DNA from: Desulfatibacillum sp.
GTDB taxonomy: Bacteria; Desulfobacterota; Desulfobacteria; Desulfobacterales; SpSt-501
Reading direction: 5' to 3'
DNA: 64,000 nucleotides
NCBI GenBank assembly: GCA_020725555.1
Contig: DYEU01000032.1
Span: 367,656-431,655 of the forward strand
The number at the start of each line of letters is the position of its first letter. Position 1 is the stretch's first letter. Shown here one piece after another: positions 9,070-17,282 of this stretch. The translations under genes and the position numbers were made by a program. The notes under the pieces were generated by a model. The model had not been told where the DNA came from. It worked only from the letters and a program-made list of their open reading frames with translations, and searched no databases.

Positions 9070-10503
9070 ATGGTGGAGACGATCTCCTTTCTGGGAACCC
9101 TCCGCTGGCAGGACCTGGTCGACATCGGCCTGAACAGCTACATCCTCTTCCGCTTCTACGTCCTCTTCCGCGGCACCTACGTCTTCCGGGTCCTGATCGG
9201 CCTGACGATGCTCTGGTTCTTCCAGCAGATCGCCGCCTACCTCGGCCTGATCGTGACCAGCTGGGTGATCCAGGGCATCGTGGCCGTCGCGGCGCTGATC
9301 ATCGTCGTGGTCTTCCGCAACGAGATCCGCAACGTCCTCCAGGCCCGCAACCTCAAGTCCATCTTCTGGGGGGTTCCCCCCAAGACCCGCGTCGCCCCCG
9401 TCGAAATCCTCGCCGAGAGCCTCTTCGAGCTCGCCCGCCGCCGGCACGGCGCCCTGGTCGTCGTCCCCGGCGAGGAGGACATCCGGGAACTTCTCCAGGG
9501 AGGGATCGCCTGGAACGGCGAAATCTCCCGCGAGATGATCCTCAGCATTTTCTACCCCGGCAACCCCGTCCACGACGGCGCGGCCCTGGTCGAGGGCGAC
9601 CGGGTCAGCCGGGTCAGCGCCATCCTGCCCCTGTCGCGCCGCGAGGATCTGCCCTCGCATCTCGGGACAAGGCACCGCGCCGCCCTGGGGTTGACGGAGG
9701 CGAGCGACGCCGTGGCCATCGTCGTCTCCGAGGAGCGCGGCGAGGTGAGCCTGGCCCGGGGGGCGAAGCTCCAGCGCATCGCCGATGCCGAGAGCCTGGT
9801 CGAGCGGCTCGAGGAGCATTTCGGGGTGGCCGAGGCCCGCGGACCCGAGGCCCGGCGCGAGCGCCTCGAGGTCACCACCGCCGCGCTGGTCTCCCTCCTC
9901 TTCATCACCGGCTTCTGGTACAGCATTTCGCGCGGCCTGGAGACGCTCGTCTCCTTCGAGGTCCCCGTCGAATACCAGAACCGCAACCCGGGGCTGGAGA
10001 TCGTCCAGGCTTCGGTCAACTCCGTGCGCGTGACGCTCAGCGGCTCCGGGACGCTGGTCAAGTCGACCCGGCCCGACCAGGTGCGGGTGCGCGTGGATCT
10101 GAGCGGCGCCGGCGCGGGCGAAAACACGATCCCCATCACCGCCGGGAACGTGAGCCTGCCGCCGGGGATCCGGGTGAAGGACGTCTCGCCCCAGAGCCTG
10201 CTCGTGGAGATGGACCTCACCGTGAAGAAGGAGCTCCCCGTGCAGGTCGACTGGACGGGCCGCCTGCCGGAGCACCTGATGCTCGCCGAGGCGGTCCTCG
10301 AGCCGCAGCGGGTGGAACTGGTGGGCAGCCGACGGATCCTCGAGTCCCTGCAGACCCTCTACACCGAGAAGGTGCCGCTCGAGCGCCTGCGGGAAGCGGG
10401 GGTGCTGGAGGTGCCGCTTTCGATCCAGCCCGCCTCCCTCAAGCTCGCCCCCGGGTCCCCGGAAAAGGTCGTGATCCGCTACCAGACGCGACGCCGGGAG
10501 TGA
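9070..10503 (+). CDS. Membrane diadenylate cyclase fused to YbbR domains (CdaA-CdaR-like fusion)
   Basis: 477 aa. Residues 1-95 hold the three N-terminal membrane helices of CdaA. Residues about 100-250 form a DisA_N (DAC) cyclase domain with both catalytic motifs intact: DGA within HDGA at 168-171 and RHR at 201-203. A further membrane helix at about 269-290 leads into extracytoplasmic YbbR repeats (about 295-475). In Firmicutes the cyclase CdaA and its YbbR-domain regulator CdaR are separate adjacent genes; here both lie in one open frame with no frameshift. Predicted to make c-di-AMP at the inner membrane, with the YbbR part sensing the envelope. It ends 18 nt before the convergent pyrophosphorylase gene. 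Confidence 0.9.
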   Translation: MVETISFLGTLRWQDLVDIGLNSYILFRFYVLFRGTYVFRVLIGLTMLWFFQQIAAYLGLIVTSWVIQGIVAVAALIIVVVFRNEIRNVLQARNLKSIFWGVPPKTRVAPVEILAESLFELARRRHGALVVVPGEEDIRELLQGGIAWNGEISREMILSIFYPGNPVHDGAALVEGDRVSRVSAILPLSRREDLPSHLGTRHRAALGLTEASDAVAIVVSEERGEVSLARGAKLQRIADAESLVERLEEHFGVAEARGPEARRERLEVTTAALVSLLFITGFWYSISRGLETLVSFEVPVEYQNRNPGLEIVQASVNSVRVTLSGSGTLVKSTRPDQVRVRVDLSGAGAGENTIPITAGNVSLPPGIRVKDVSPQSLLVEMDLTVKKELPVQVDWTGRLPEHLMLAEAVLEPQRVELVGSRRILESLQTLYTEKVPLERLREAGVLEVPLSIQPASLKLAPGSPEKVVIRYQTRRRE

Positions 10504-10521
10504 CCCCACGGGGGGGCGGCT

Positions 10522-11928
10522 TCAGAGCTCGAGATCGCCCTCGATCCGGCTGCCTCCGGGGATGACGGCCGGCCGGCCGCTGCGGTTGGTGATGGCGACC
10601 GTTCCCCGGATCTTCACCCCGGACTCGAAGCGCACGTCCCCCTCGATCGTCAGGGACTCGCACTCGAGGAGCGAAGGCGGCTCCTGCGGGAAGCGCTCCG
10701 CGAAGAGGTCGTATTTCCCGTAATAGCGGGGATCGAGGCGGATGCGAATCGTCTCCCCCAGCCCGGCGGCCGCGCGGCGGGGGTTCAGGACGAGGCCGTG
10801 TTCCGCGGTGAGGACGAAGCAGTCCGAGCGCACGGCCAGGAGGTCGTTGCAGGTCTTGACGGGGAGAAACCGCGAGCGCGGCACACGGACGGCGGCCGCC
10901 CCCTCGAAAAACGAGATCGCCGCCCCCATCGCGGTCTCGATCTGGTAGACGGCCGGGGTCGTCTCGTCGCGGGGATCGAGGGTCTTGGGGTTGACGATCA
11001 TCGGCAGCTCGATCCACCCCCGCTCGCGGATCGCCTCGCGCAGCACCTCGAGGCGGATCCAGACGTTGTTCGTGTTGAAAAAGCGGTAGCGCCGGATGTC
11101 CTGGAAGGCGGAGAGCTCCTCCTTCGGGCACTGGGCCGCCTCGCGCAGGATCAGCCGGTGGTCCGTGCGCCGCCGGGCGAGATGCCCGCCCTTCACGTCC
11201 GCGGGGGTCTTCTCGGCGACTTCCATGAGGAAGGGGAGCTTGCGGGCGGCGAAGTAGCCGAGAATCTCCGGGTTCATGCCCGCCCCCAGGTTGTCCACGT
11301 TGCGGATGAGCGCATAGCGGACCCCCCCGGCGAGCAGGGCCTCGAGGGTGCCCGAGGCGAAGAGGGCGGCGTAGACGTCGCCGTGCCCCGGCGGGTTCCA
11401 CTCGAGTTCGGGGTCGGCGGGCCAGACGGCCGGCCGGAGGTCCGCGCGCAGGACCTTGGGGAACTTGTGCTGCAGGAAGCAGAGCGGCGCCGGTTCGAGC
11501 GCCAGGCGTGCGAGGGCGGAGGCGGTCTCCGCCTGCGTGTTGAAGCTGTTCATCAGGGCGAGCCGGCTGCCGTCGGCCTGCGAGCGCTGCAGGATGATCT
11601 CGAGAAAGGTGAGCCCCGGCCGCACCGGGAGGAGGGACTTGGGCCCTTTCAGGCCCATCGAGGTCCCCAGGCCGCCGTTCAGCACGACCTGGACCGAGCG
11701 GGGGAGGGCCTCCCGGCCGGCGGCGGCGAATTCGGCCAGCGACGCCGCGTCGGCCAGCTCGTCGGGCTCAACGGGCAGGATCTCCGCGTCCCGCAGGATC
11801 CCGCTTTCCCCCCGCGCCAGGCGGCGGTAGTAGCGGGAGAAGGTCTCGATCACGAGCGGGGCGAGCCCCGCCGCGGCCATCTTGGCCACGAATTCCCCGA
11901 GGTGGGGCGGGTCATCCCTCGGCGGCAT
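10522..11928 (-). CDS. UTP--glucose-1-phosphate uridylyltransferase (UDPGP family)
   Basis: 468 aa, of the eukaryote-like UDPGP family rather than the GalU family. The nucleotide-binding loop LNGGLGTSMGLKGPKSLLPV at about residue 85 is diagnostic, and a later left-handed beta-helix tail (GVKIRGTVAITNRSG...) matches the family C-terminus. It makes UDP-glucose from glucose 1-phosphate and UTP, linking the phosphorylase product to UDP-sugar supply. It is encoded 20 nt downstream of ilvE on the same strand, so the two may be co-transcribed without a shared pathway. A related UDP-N-acetylhexosamine pyrophosphorylase is possible but the motif favours the glucose enzyme. Confidence 0.87.
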   Translation of the reverse strand: MPPRDDPPHLGEFVAKMAAAGLAPLVIETFSRYYRRLARGESGILRDAEILPVEPDELADAASLAEFAAAGREALPRSVQVVLNGGLGTSMGLKGPKSLLPVRPGLTFLEIILQRSQADGSRLALMNSFNTQAETASALARLALEPAPLCFLQHKFPKVLRADLRPAVWPADPELEWNPPGHGDVYAALFASGTLEALLAGGVRYALIRNVDNLGAGMNPEILGYFAARKLPFLMEVAEKTPADVKGGHLARRRTDHRLILREAAQCPKEELSAFQDIRRYRFFNTNNVWIRLEVLREAIRERGWIELPMIVNPKTLDPRDETTPAVYQIETAMGAAISFFEGAAAVRVPRSRFLPVKTCNDLLAVRSDCFVLTAEHGLVLNPRRAAAGLGETIRIRLDPRYYGKYDLFAERFPQEPPSLLECESLTIEGDVRFESGVKIRGTVAITNRSGRPAVIPGGSRIEGDLEL

Positions 11929-11948
11929 CCGAAAGGCGCTCCCTCGCG

Positions 11949-13013
11949 TCAGTCGATGGGGACCACCCAGCCCGCCGGCCCTTCCGCACGGCCGTACTGG
12001 ATGTCGGTGATCGCCTGGTAGAAGCGGCGCGCGATGGGGCCCACCCCGCCGTCGCCCACGGTGATCAGGCGGTCGCCGTAGGCGATCCGGCCCACCGGGG
12101 AGATCACCGCCGCCGTGCCCGAGCCGAACGCTTCGCGCAGCCGCCCGCTCTGCGCCGCCTCGAGGATCTCCTCGATCCCGATGCGGCGTTCCGTCATCTG
12201 GAGGCCCCAGGCGCGGCCGAGCTGCAGCACGGAATCGCGCGTGATGCCGGGCAGAATGCTCCCCTGGAGGGCCGGGGTCGCGACCTCGTCGCCCAGGACG
12301 AAGAAGATGTTCATCGAGCCCACCTCTTCGATCCAGCGCCGCTCCACCCCGTCGAGCCAGAGCACCTGGGTGAACCCGGCCTGATGGGCCTTATGGCCGG
12401 CGAGCAGGCTCGCGGCGTAGTTCCCCGGGGTCTTGGCCTCGCCTGTGCCGCCGGGGACGGCGCGCACGTGCTCCTTTTCCACGAGGATCTTCACCGGGTT
12501 GAACCCCTCGGGGTAGTACGCCCCGACCGGCGAGAGAATGATGAAGAAGCGATAGGTGTGGGAGGCGCGCACGCCGAGGAAGGGGTCGGTGGCGATGATC
12601 GTCGGCCGGATGTAGAGCGAGGTGTCCTTCGCGCGCGGCACCCAGTCCCGCTCCAGGCGCAAAAGCTCCTTCAGAGCCTCCAGGGCGAAGGCCTCGTCGA
12701 TCCGCGGGATGCAGAGGATGTCGTTGGAGCGGTTGAGCCGCTTGAAATTGTCCTGCGGCCGGAAGAGCTGGATGCGGCCCTCGGCGGTGCGGTAGGCCTT
12801 GAGCCCTTCGAACACGGCCTGGCCGTAGTGCAGGACCATCGTCGCCGGGTCGAGGACGAGCGGCCCGTAGGGCTCGATCCGCGGGTTGTGCCAGCCGCGA
12901 TCGGGCGCATAGTCCATCTGGAACAGGTGATCCGTGAAATGGATGCCGAACCCGAGGCGGGATTCGTCGACCTTGGGCTTGGGGGCTGCGGTCTTGCGGA
13001 TCGAAAGGGCCAT
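11949..13013 (-). CDS. ilvE: Branched-chain amino acid aminotransferase
   Basis: 354 aa, class IV PLP aminotransferase. The PLP lysine is K194 in the EAKTPGNYAASLLA block; the substrate-binding stretch VLWLDG and the phosphate-binding region LPGITRDSVL follow in the expected order. N-terminal HYGQAVFEGLKAYR is typical of the longer (BCAT2-like) bacterial form. It performs the last step of Ile, Leu and Val synthesis. The start at 13013 has a GGAGG immediately upstream. The upstream region contains a 16-mer that also occurs in front of the DUF1445-TRAP operon (see findings). Confidence 0.94.
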   Translation of the reverse strand: MALSIRKTAAPKPKVDESRLGFGIHFTDHLFQMDYAPDRGWHNPRIEPYGPLVLDPATMVLHYGQAVFEGLKAYRTAEGRIQLFRPQDNFKRLNRSNDILCIPRIDEAFALEALKELLRLERDWVPRAKDTSLYIRPTIIATDPFLGVRASHTYRFFIILSPVGAYYPEGFNPVKILVEKEHVRAVPGGTGEAKTPGNYAASLLAGHKAHQAGFTQVLWLDGVERRWIEEVGSMNIFFVLGDEVATPALQGSILPGITRDSVLQLGRAWGLQMTERRIGIEEILEAAQSGRLREAFGSGTAAVISPVGRIAYGDRLITVGDGGVGPIARRFYQAITDIQYGRAEGPAGWVVPID

Positions 13014-13197
13014 GGCCTCCTCCTCGTGCGCTCCGGCGATGCCGGGCGCCTTCCTCTTCGGGCCGCGCCGGCGGCGGCCGGGCTGACGCCCCGTTTAGCG
13101 TGAAACCCGCTTGCGGATCAAGCCGAAAAACGCCGCCGTTGACGCCGGGAGCGCCGCCGGGATAAGAGGAGGGGCAAAACCAACGAAGGATCCTTAC

Positions 13198-13962
13198 ATG
13201 ACCCCACCCCCCGCAGGCGTCATCGAACCCCGGCGGCTCGGCCCCGAAAGCCGCTTCCGCTTCCGCTGCCACCCGGGCCTTTCCTGCTTCACGCAGTGCT
13301 GCCGCGGGATCCACATCATCCTCACCCCCTGCGACATCCTGCGGCTCAAGAAGCGCCTGGGCCTCTCCTCGACCGAGTTTCTCGCCCTCTACACCGAACC
13401 GCAGCTCCTCGAGAAGACCGACATCCCGGTCGTGACCCTGCGCCTGCTCGAGGAAGAGGGCCGGGAACAGAAGGCCTGCCCCTTCGTGCGGCCCCACGGC
13501 TGCCTGGTCTACGAGGACCGGCCCGCCTCCTGCCGCTATTACCCCGTGGGCACGGCGACGCTCGCCTGGAAGGACGACCCCGACGGGGACGCCTTTTATT
13601 TTCTCGTGCGCGAGGCGCACTGCCGGGGGGGGGACGAGCCCCGGGAGTGGACGGTCGGCGAGTGGCGGGAGGACCAGGGGGTCGACGACTACGATCGCGT
13701 GAACGCCCCCTGGGCCGAGCTCATTCTGCGCAAGCGCTCCTTCCCGGCCACCTTGCACTGGAGCGAGAAGGCCAAGGAGCTCTTCTTTCTCGCGAGCTAC
13801 GACGTGGACCGGTTCCGGCGCTTCGTCTTCGAGAGCTCCTTCCGCCGCCGCTATCCGATCGCCGCGGCGGAGGCGGAGCGCCTCGCGACGGACGACGAGG
13901 CCCTCCTCGCCTTCGGGCTGCGCTGGTTGAGCGAGGTGCTCTTCCGGCCGCCCGCTCAGTAG
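13198..13962 (+). CDS. YkgJ-type cysteine-cluster protein
   Basis: 254 aa. The conserved cysteines of the YkgJ (CxxCxxxCC) zinc- or iron-chelating family are present: CFTQCC near residue 25, CDIL, CPF and GCLVYEDRPASCRYYP, with a later HC. Biochemical role is unknown for the family; metal binding is inferred from the cysteine pattern. The ATG at 13198 has an AAGGA just upstream and is preferred over an in-frame ATG at 13111. The stop overlaps the convergent dapA stop by 7 bp. Confidence 0.8.
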   Translation: MTPPPAGVIEPRRLGPESRFRFRCHPGLSCFTQCCRGIHIILTPCDILRLKKRLGLSSTEFLALYTEPQLLEKTDIPVVTLRLLEEEGREQKACPFVRPHGCLVYEDRPASCRYYPVGTATLAWKDDPDGDAFYFLVREAHCRGGDEPREWTVGEWREDQGVDDYDRVNAPWAELILRKRSFPATLHWSEKAKELFFLASYDVDRFRRFVFESSFRRRYPIAAAEAERLATDDEALLAFGLRWLSEVLFRPPAQ

Positions 13963-14990
13963 CTTTCGTAGCAGAGCCCCTTCCGGTAGGCGGGGTTTTC
14001 CAGGCGCTCGGCGAGATCCACCCCGAAGCAGTCGGCGACGGGCTGCAGGATCTCGGGCGCGTTCTGCAGCAGCTGGCGCGCGGCGGAGAGGACGCGCTCG
14101 AGCCCCTGGGGGGTCATCTTGCCGAGCGGCGGCCGGCAGCCGCCGGCGGGCATGCCCAGGAGCGCCATCAGGGTCTTGATCGCCAGCGGGTTGCGCGCGC
14201 GGCAGACGACCTCGCCGAAGGGGGTGCGCTCGGTCGTCTTCACGGTGACGAGCTGGAAGAGCGGCTCGAGCCGGGCGGCCAGCGCCCGCGCCTCCGCGCC
14301 GCGTCCGGCGAGCAGGTGGCCGACCATCTCCCCCACCGCCCGCGGCGCCACGTTCGAGGCAACCGAGATCACCCCTCCGGCCCGGATCCGCGGGTCTTCC
14401 ATCATCGCCACGGTGAGGGGGTCGTCGCCCGAGAGAATGAGGAAATCCGGGCCGCACAGCTCCCGCGTGCGCCGCATGTTGTTCAGGTCCCCGGTTGCTT
14501 CCTTGACCGTGCGGATGTTGGGGCATTTCTGAAAGGCGAGCGCGAGGTCCTCCGGCAAAAGCTGGGTCCCCGTGCGGCCGGGGATGACGTAGGGGATGAT
14601 GTCGATTTCGGGGAACTCCCGGGCCACGGGGTAGAGGTATTCGCGGCGGATCTCAAGCGAGCTCGGCCCGTTGTAGTACGGGTCGACGAGCAGCACGGCC
14701 CGCACGCCCGCGTGCGCGGCGTGGCGCGTGCCCTCGATCGTCTCGCGGGTGCTGTTGCTGCCGGTGCCGGCGATGCACAGGCAGCGCCCGGCGCACAAGC
14801 GGGCGATGATCTCGGTCACGCGGTTGTGCTCCTCCCAGGTGAGGACGGGGCTCTCCCCCGTCGTCCCCACGGCGAGGATGCCGGTTGAGCCCTCGGCCAC
14901 CTGGAACTCGACCAGCCGCTCGAGCCCGCGCTCGTCGATGGCCTCTCCCTGAAACGGGGTGATCAACGCGGTATAACAACCGGGTTGCAT
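13956..14990 (-). CDS. dapA: Dihydrodipicolinate synthase family protein (4-hydroxy-tetrahydrodipicolinate synthase)
   Basis: 344 aa TIM-barrel aldolase. It shows TGESPVLTWEEH (TTGE-type substrate loop), the tyrosine and YVIPGRTG block, and the Schiff-base lysine K163 in RTVKEATGD. These support condensation of pyruvate with aspartate semialdehyde in lysine/diaminopimelate synthesis. It is about 50 residues longer than the usual 290-aa DapA; the extra sequence is a C-terminal tail ending KGLCYESY. The catalytic residues cannot exclude a different aldehyde (DapA superfamily enzymes are diverse). A GGAGG precedes the ATG at 14990. Confidence 0.87.
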   Translation of the reverse strand: MQPGCYTALITPFQGEAIDERGLERLVEFQVAEGSTGILAVGTTGESPVLTWEEHNRVTEIIARLCAGRCLCIAGTGSNSTRETIEGTRHAAHAGVRAVLLVDPYYNGPSSLEIRREYLYPVAREFPEIDIIPYVIPGRTGTQLLPEDLALAFQKCPNIRTVKEATGDLNNMRRTRELCGPDFLILSGDDPLTVAMMEDPRIRAGGVISVASNVAPRAVGEMVGHLLAGRGAEARALAARLEPLFQLVTVKTTERTPFGEVVCRARNPLAIKTLMALLGMPAGGCRPPLGKMTPQGLERVLSAARQLLQNAPEILQPVADCFGVDLAERLENPAYRKGLCYESY

Positions 14991-15036
14991 GGCCGCCTCC
15001 TTTCGCTTGTTTTGAAGGGGTTCCCGCCTCGGCCGC

Positions 15037-15065
15037 TGGGTAAGGAAAAGAGTCTCCGAAGTCAA
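15037..15065 (-). promoter_or_regulatory. Candidate sigma70 promoter of dapA
   Basis: TTGACT (15060-15065) and TACCCA (15037-15042) on the minus strand are separated by 17 nt, 47 nt ahead of the dapA start. The -35 is good and the -10 moderate. Confidence 0.4.
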
Positions 15066-15171
15066 GCGGAAAGCGACACGGCGGCCCGGCCTGGACACGG
15101 CCGCCGATCCCCGCTAATCTGGCCTCCCCCGTCTCGCGGGGATTCCCCGACCCGAAGGACTCCGGCAAACC

Positions 15172-15825
15172 ATGGATAAGCCGAAAAGCGTCGAAGAGTA
15201 CATCGCGCAGCAGAAACACGCCGTGGACAAGAACCCCGAGTGCGGCAACGCCCACTACAACCTGGCCGTGGGCTACCTCGGCCAGCGCCGCCTGGAAGAG
15301 GCCGAGCGCGAGCTGCTCGAGGCGATCGAGTGCAGCCCCAACCTCGCCGAGGCCTATGTGCTGATGGGCGGGATCTGCCTCAACCGGGGCGATCTCGACG
15401 GCTGCCTCTCCTGGAACCGCCGCGCCACCCAGGTGCGCCCCGGCTTCTCCGAAGGCTACGGCAACATCGGCTTCGTCGAGCTGCAGCGCGGCAACATCGA
15501 CGAGGCGATCCGCAACCTCGAGCGCGCCACGTTTTTCAACTTCCGCTACATCCAAGCCTTCGCCAACCTGGGGGCGGCCTACCTGATGAAGGGGCGGATC
15601 GACGAGGCGATCGAGGCCAGCCGCAAGGCCCTCGCGCTCGCCCCCGAATTCGCCCCCGCGCACAACAACCTCGCGATCGCCTTCCTCGAAAAGGGCGAAT
15701 TCGCCCTGGCCGTGAAGCACTGCGACGAGGCGCTCGCCCACGGCTATGAGGTGGCCGAGCCGATCCGCCGCGAAATCGAGGAACACCGCGCCCGGCTGCA
15801 GGCCGCCGCCGAAGAGGGGAAGTGA
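15172..15825 (+). CDS. Tetratricopeptide repeat protein
   Basis: 217 aa made almost entirely of TPR units; at least four consecutive 34-residue repeats are visible (NAHYNLAVGYLGQ, AEAYVLMGGICLN, SEGYGNIGFVELQ, IQAFANLGAAYLM, APAHNNLAIAFLE). There is no signal peptide, so it is probably a cytoplasmic protein-protein adaptor. It overlaps the next gene by GTGA (15822-15825), so the two are translationally coupled. The pair lies directly upstream of dsrAB. Its partner is unknown. Confidence 0.85.
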   Translation: MDKPKSVEEYIAQQKHAVDKNPECGNAHYNLAVGYLGQRRLEEAERELLEAIECSPNLAEAYVLMGGICLNRGDLDGCLSWNRRATQVRPGFSEGYGNIGFVELQRGNIDEAIRNLERATFFNFRYIQAFANLGAAYLMKGRIDEAIEASRKALALAPEFAPAHNNLAIAFLEKGEFALAVKHCDEALAHGYEVAEPIRREIEEHRARLQAAAEEGK

Positions 15826-16982
15826 CCCAGCCCCGCATTTTCCATTTCCTGGAAACGGAACGGTTCCCCGTCGCGCCGGATCACCCTGCCTGGCGCGCGC
15901 CCCTGCCCTCCAGGCGGCCGGAGGCGGGCTGCGGCCCGGAGGACGGGGAGACGCCGACGGTCGGCGACTACTTTCGGGGCCTGGAGGCCTTCTGCACGGG
16001 CGAGGGGGCCGCCGTCCTTTCGCGGCTCCACCGCCGCGGCGCCGCCGGGGAGGTCCCCCTGGAGGAGATCCGCGTCTTTCTCGCCAAGCACGGCGCCGCA
16101 TACCACCCGGCGCGCCTGGAGACCCGCGGCGGCGGGGTGGTCAAGGAGTGGGTCGCCAACGTCGCCTTCTCCGCGGAGGGGCGGCGGCTCATCCGGCGCG
16201 AGACGGCGATTCTCACGCGGCTGCACGCCGAAATCCGGCTCCCCTATCTCCCCGAGGCCTATGGCGCGTTTTCGGTCGCGCCGCGATCCGGGCCGCCCTT
16301 CGACCTCTGGCTGGGGCAGTGGTTCACCGGCTTCTGCGAGGTTCACCTGCACCGGCAGGGACCCGGGGAGCGGCCGCGGCTCTGGCTCTGGGATCCGGGG
16401 GGCGGAAGCTCCGGCCTCGCGCCCGCGGCGGCGGAGGCGGTCTACCGCGAGGCGGCGCGCATCCTCACCCTCTACCTGAACTTCGAACGCTTCGAGGAGA
16501 TCGCCCTCTGGCACCACGCGGCCGGCGACTTCGTGGTGCGTCCCGGCCCCGAAGGGGTCGCCGTGCGGCTGATCGCCGTGCGCGACTACCGCCCGCTCTT
16601 CGCCGGCCGGGCGGCCGCGGCGATCCCCCGGGGCGGGCTTGCGGCGCTGCTGACGAGATTGCTTCTTTTTTTCCTCGCCCTGTCGCTGCACACGCGTCTT
16701 GACCGGCTGGACGGGACCGGGGATTTCGCCCTGGCGCCGGAAGAGGCGGTCTTTGCCACCCGCGAGGGCGTGCTCGCGGCGCTCGCGGAGAAAGCCGCTG
16801 GCCTCCCGCTGGCCGAGGCCTTCGCCGCCTTTCTCTCCTCCTGCGCCGAGGAGGATTTCCTCGAGCTCTGCGGCGGGATCGTCGCGCGCCGGTACCGCGA
16901 AGGGAGCCCCGAGCGGCTTCTTTTGGCGCACGGGCTTCCCGCCCACGCGGCGGCTCTCTGCGCCTGCGCCCGCGCGGCTTGA
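15822..16982 (+). CDS. Protein of unknown function, coupled to the TPR protein upstream of dsrA
   Basis: 386 aa, GTG start inside the GTGA overlap with the TPR gene. I do not recognise a family. The protein is largely soluble-looking, rich in charged and aromatic residues, with no obvious signal peptide; a hydrophobic stretch LLTRLLLFFLALSLH (about 270-285) could be a buried helix or an amphipathic membrane contact. Blocks such as YLNFERFEEIALWHHAAGDFVV and IAVRDYRPLF (about 215-255) look like a conserved fold core and distantly recall kinase-like/phosphotransferase layouts, but no catalytic triad can be assigned. Its position between a TPR protein and dsrAB suggests a link to sulfite reduction or its regulation. 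Confidence 0.7.
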   Translation: MTQPRIFHFLETERFPVAPDHPAWRAPLPSRRPEAGCGPEDGETPTVGDYFRGLEAFCTGEGAAVLSRLHRRGAAGEVPLEEIRVFLAKHGAAYHPARLETRGGGVVKEWVANVAFSAEGRRLIRRETAILTRLHAEIRLPYLPEAYGAFSVAPRSGPPFDLWLGQWFTGFCEVHLHRQGPGERPRLWLWDPGGGSSGLAPAAAEAVYREAARILTLYLNFERFEEIALWHHAAGDFVVRPGPEGVAVRLIAVRDYRPLFAGRAAAAIPRGGLAALLTRLLLFFLALSLHTRLDRLDGTGDFALAPEEAVFATREGVLAALAEKAAGLPLAEAFAAFLSSCAEEDFLELCGGIVARRYREGSPERLLLAHGLPAHAAALCACARAA

Positions 16983-17282
16983 CCCGGCCCAAGATCTTGG
17001 GGGGCTTTGCTCCCCGAACCCCATCCCGGCGGGTCGGGAGGTCCTTTATTTACGAGGCTCGACAAGGAGTTATGCGCGGCTTTTTTATTGACAAGCCGGA
17101 GCCTTTGATTCTATAGCTGCACTCTGGCTTTTTCTCCGGTTCCCGTTCCCGGCGACACAACCGCGCGCAACCATGACGGCATGGATCCCGAATCGAGAGG
17201 AGGTGAGCGTTTTTAGAGGGTCTCAGGGTGTTTCCGGCGGTTCCGACGGTTTCTTCATCAACCTGACACGGAGGTAGAGAGC
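16983..17282. other. Intergenic region between the unknown gene and dsrA
   Basis: This 300-bp gap holds two small hairpins right after the upstream stop: a CCCAAGATCTTGGG palindrome at 16988-17001 and a 7-bp GC stem at 16999-17015, neither followed by a T-run. Next come the dsr promoter at 17088-17117 and a leader of about 160 nt. The leader contains an orphan AGAGGAGGTGA (17196-17206), a near-perfect anti-16S match with no start codon at the right distance. The true dsrA ribosome site (GGAGG, 17270-17274) is further down. Confidence 0.6.
17088..17117 (+). promoter_or_regulatory. Sigma70-type promoter of the dsr operon
   Basis: A consensus -35 (TTGACA, 17088-17093) and a -10 (TATAGC, 17112-17117) with 18-nt spacing, in a locally AT-rich patch. 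Predicted start of transcription is near 17124, giving a 5' leader of about 160 nt before dsrA. Strong match to consensus; no operator could be recognised. Confidence 0.6.

Noticed and set aside
17203..17277. A 24-codon GTG ORF in the dsrA leader
   Set aside because: The GTG is inside the Shine-Dalgarno-like sequence itself, so it has no ribosome site of its own, and the peptide shows no feature.
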